Shown here one piece after another: positions 14,319-15,129 of a stretch of DNA of 15,129 bases. How positions within the stretch are numbered: the first letter of the stretch is position 1; every line of letters starts with the position of its first letter. The DNA is taken from positions 1 through 15,129 of the forward strand of contig JBECKZ010000061.1 in NCBI GenBank assembly GCA_040235555.1, written 5' to 3'. The position numbers and the translations under genes were made by a program. The notes under the pieces are model-generated. The model ran no database searches, was not told the DNA's origin, and saw only the letters and a list, made by a program, of their open reading frames with translations. This stretch comes from RI-92 sp040235555. GTDB lineage: Bacteria > Pseudomonadota > Gammaproteobacteria > UBA6429 > Thiohalophilaceae.

Positions 14319-15065
14319 ATGACATCCGAATTACTCGAAATTCAGGCAGTAAGTAAGGCGTTCGGCGGGGTGCAGGCGAATCGTGAAATTTCCTTGCAGG
14401 TACCATCTGGCAAGATCATCGGCCTGATCGGACCCAATGGTTCGGGTAAAACCACCCTGTTCAATTCCATTGTTGGTTATCATCCCATCGACAGTGGCAG
14501 CATCCGTTTCGACCAGCGCGAAATCACACGTATGCTGACACCTCAGATCGCCCGACTCGGACTGCTGCGGACATTTCAACAGACACGCATTTACGTGCGC
14601 ATGTCATGCATGCAGAACATGCAAATCAGTTTGCCTTTACGCCAGCATAAATTGAAGACAATCTTTGAACCGCTATCACGCACCGATCAGCAACGTATCG
14701 AAGACATGCTGGCCTTTGTTGGCCTGCACGGCAAACGCCACTTGTTGGCAGGCGATTTGTCATTTGGTCAGCAAAAGCTGCTGGAGTTCGCGATGGCCCT
14801 GATTGCCAAGCCCAAGCTGTTATTACTGGACGAACCAACAGCAGGCATTAATCCGACGCTGATCAACGGCCTGATCGATCGACTCAAGGTTGCTAACCGC
14901 GAGTTGGGTATCACCCTGTTCATCATCGAACATAACATGCGTGTCATCATGAACATTGCCGATCACATATATTGCCTGGCCCATGGTCGTTTGCTGGCGG
15001 AGGGTGCACCGGATGCCATCCAGAACAATCAGGTTGTCATTGATGCTTATCTGGGGGCGGACTAA
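14319..15065 (+). CDS. livG: HAAT ABC transporter ATP-binding protein, LivG type
   Basis: A 248-residue cytoplasmic ATPase that powers the transporter. All nucleotide-binding motifs are intact: Walker A GPNGSGKT (38-45), Q-loop glutamine in TFQQTR (87-88), ABC signature LSFGQ (147-151), Walker B LLLLDEP (167-173) with catalytic Glu172, and the H-loop His205 in IIEHNM. The AGINP and AHGRLLAEGAP segments are characteristic of the LivG branch. LivG proteins act as a heterodimer with LivF. The ribosome-binding site is weak (no good purine run within 10 nt), consistent with coupling to upstream translation. The stop overlaps the next start by one base (TAATG). Confidence 0.93.
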   Translation: MTSELLEIQAVSKAFGGVQANREISLQVPSGKIIGLIGPNGSGKTTLFNSIVGYHPIDSGSIRFDQREITRMLTPQIARLGLLRTFQQTRIYVRMSCMQNMQISLPLRQHKLKTIFEPLSRTDQQRIEDMLAFVGLHGKRHLLAGDLSFGQQKLLEFAMALIAKPKLLLLDEPTAGINPTLINGLIDRLKVANRELGITLFIIEHNMRVIMNIADHIYCLAHGRLLAEGAPDAIQNNQVVIDAYLGAD

Positions 15066-15129
15066 TGGCGGATAACAATTCCAAAACACGCATCAGCGGC
15101 TATGGTCTCGGCTCCGTCGACAGCGTGAT
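15065..15129 (+). CDS. Start of next gene, probably LivF-type ATP-binding protein (partial)
   Basis: Only the first 21 codons are in the window (MADNNSKTRISGYGLGSVDS...). The ATG overlaps the LivG stop in a TAATG junction, so it is translationally coupled. In HAAT operons this position is normally livF, and the SGYG segment is compatible with the beta-strand that precedes the Walker A motif in LivF proteins. No ATPase motif is visible yet, so the identity rests on position. Confidence 0.6.
   Translation, partial: MADNNSKTRISGYGLGSVDSV

Noticed and set aside
1..15129. Mobile element, CRISPR array, toxin-antitoxin or phage defence system
   Set aside because: No transposase, integrase, direct-repeat array, tRNA attachment site or recognisable defence gene was found on either strand.

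Overview
The window looks like chromosomal DNA from a Gram-negative bacterium, most likely a gammaproteobacterium of moderate G+C content. This rests on an OprI/Lpp-like outer-membrane lipoprotein, a PagL-type lipid A deacylase, two YkuD L,D-transpeptidases, Tat- and Sec-type signal peptides, and ordinary Shine-Dalgarno/ATG starts. The genus cannot be named from the sequence alone. I see no rRNA, tRNA, CRISPR array, insertion sequence or phage gene.

Left part (1-5256). A partial minus-strand gene for a 2-hydroxy-3-oxopropionate reductase / 3-hydroxyisobutyrate dehydrogenase family enzyme runs off the left edge. It faces away from a plus-strand gene for a protein with tandem cyclic-nucleotide-binding-like domains and no DNA-binding domain. 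Next is a minus-strand lipoprotein with one fibronectin type III domain, convergent with the previous gene and ending 12 nt before a near-perfect 26-bp palindrome. After a 557-bp AT-rich, repeat-bearing intergenic region comes a plus-strand PAS-GGDEF diguanylate cyclase, then a possible tiny ORF or small RNA closed by a strong intrinsic terminator.

Cell-envelope block (5257-8109). A small exported L,D-transpeptidase, an OprI/Lpp-like lipoprotein ending in lysine, and (convergent) an ErfK/YbiS-like L,D-transpeptidase with a LysM-like N-terminal region sit side by side. By analogy with E. coli Lpp this could be a unit that makes and anchors a peptidoglycan-bound lipoprotein. A PagL-like lipid A 3-O-deacylase follows on the minus strand.

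Metabolic/transport block (8110-15129). A minus-strand pair encodes a two-cluster [2Fe-2S] subunit and a Tat-exported molybdopterin subunit of the isoquinoline 1-oxidoreductase (IorAB) type, with the PagL-like gene 22 nt downstream. Divergent from it, across about 380 bp of AT-rich DNA with dyad motifs, starts a plus-strand branched-chain-type (HAAT) ABC transporter operon: binding protein, two permeases, one ATPase, and the first 21 codons of a gene that is probably the second ATPase. The layout suggests, but does not prove, a periplasmic molybdenum hydroxylase paired with uptake of its substrate or product.

No clearly new system is evident. The points most worth a second look are the tiny ORF/small RNA at 5083-5256, the lipoprotein/L,D-transpeptidase cluster, and the PagL-like gene attached to a molybdenum hydroxylase operon.
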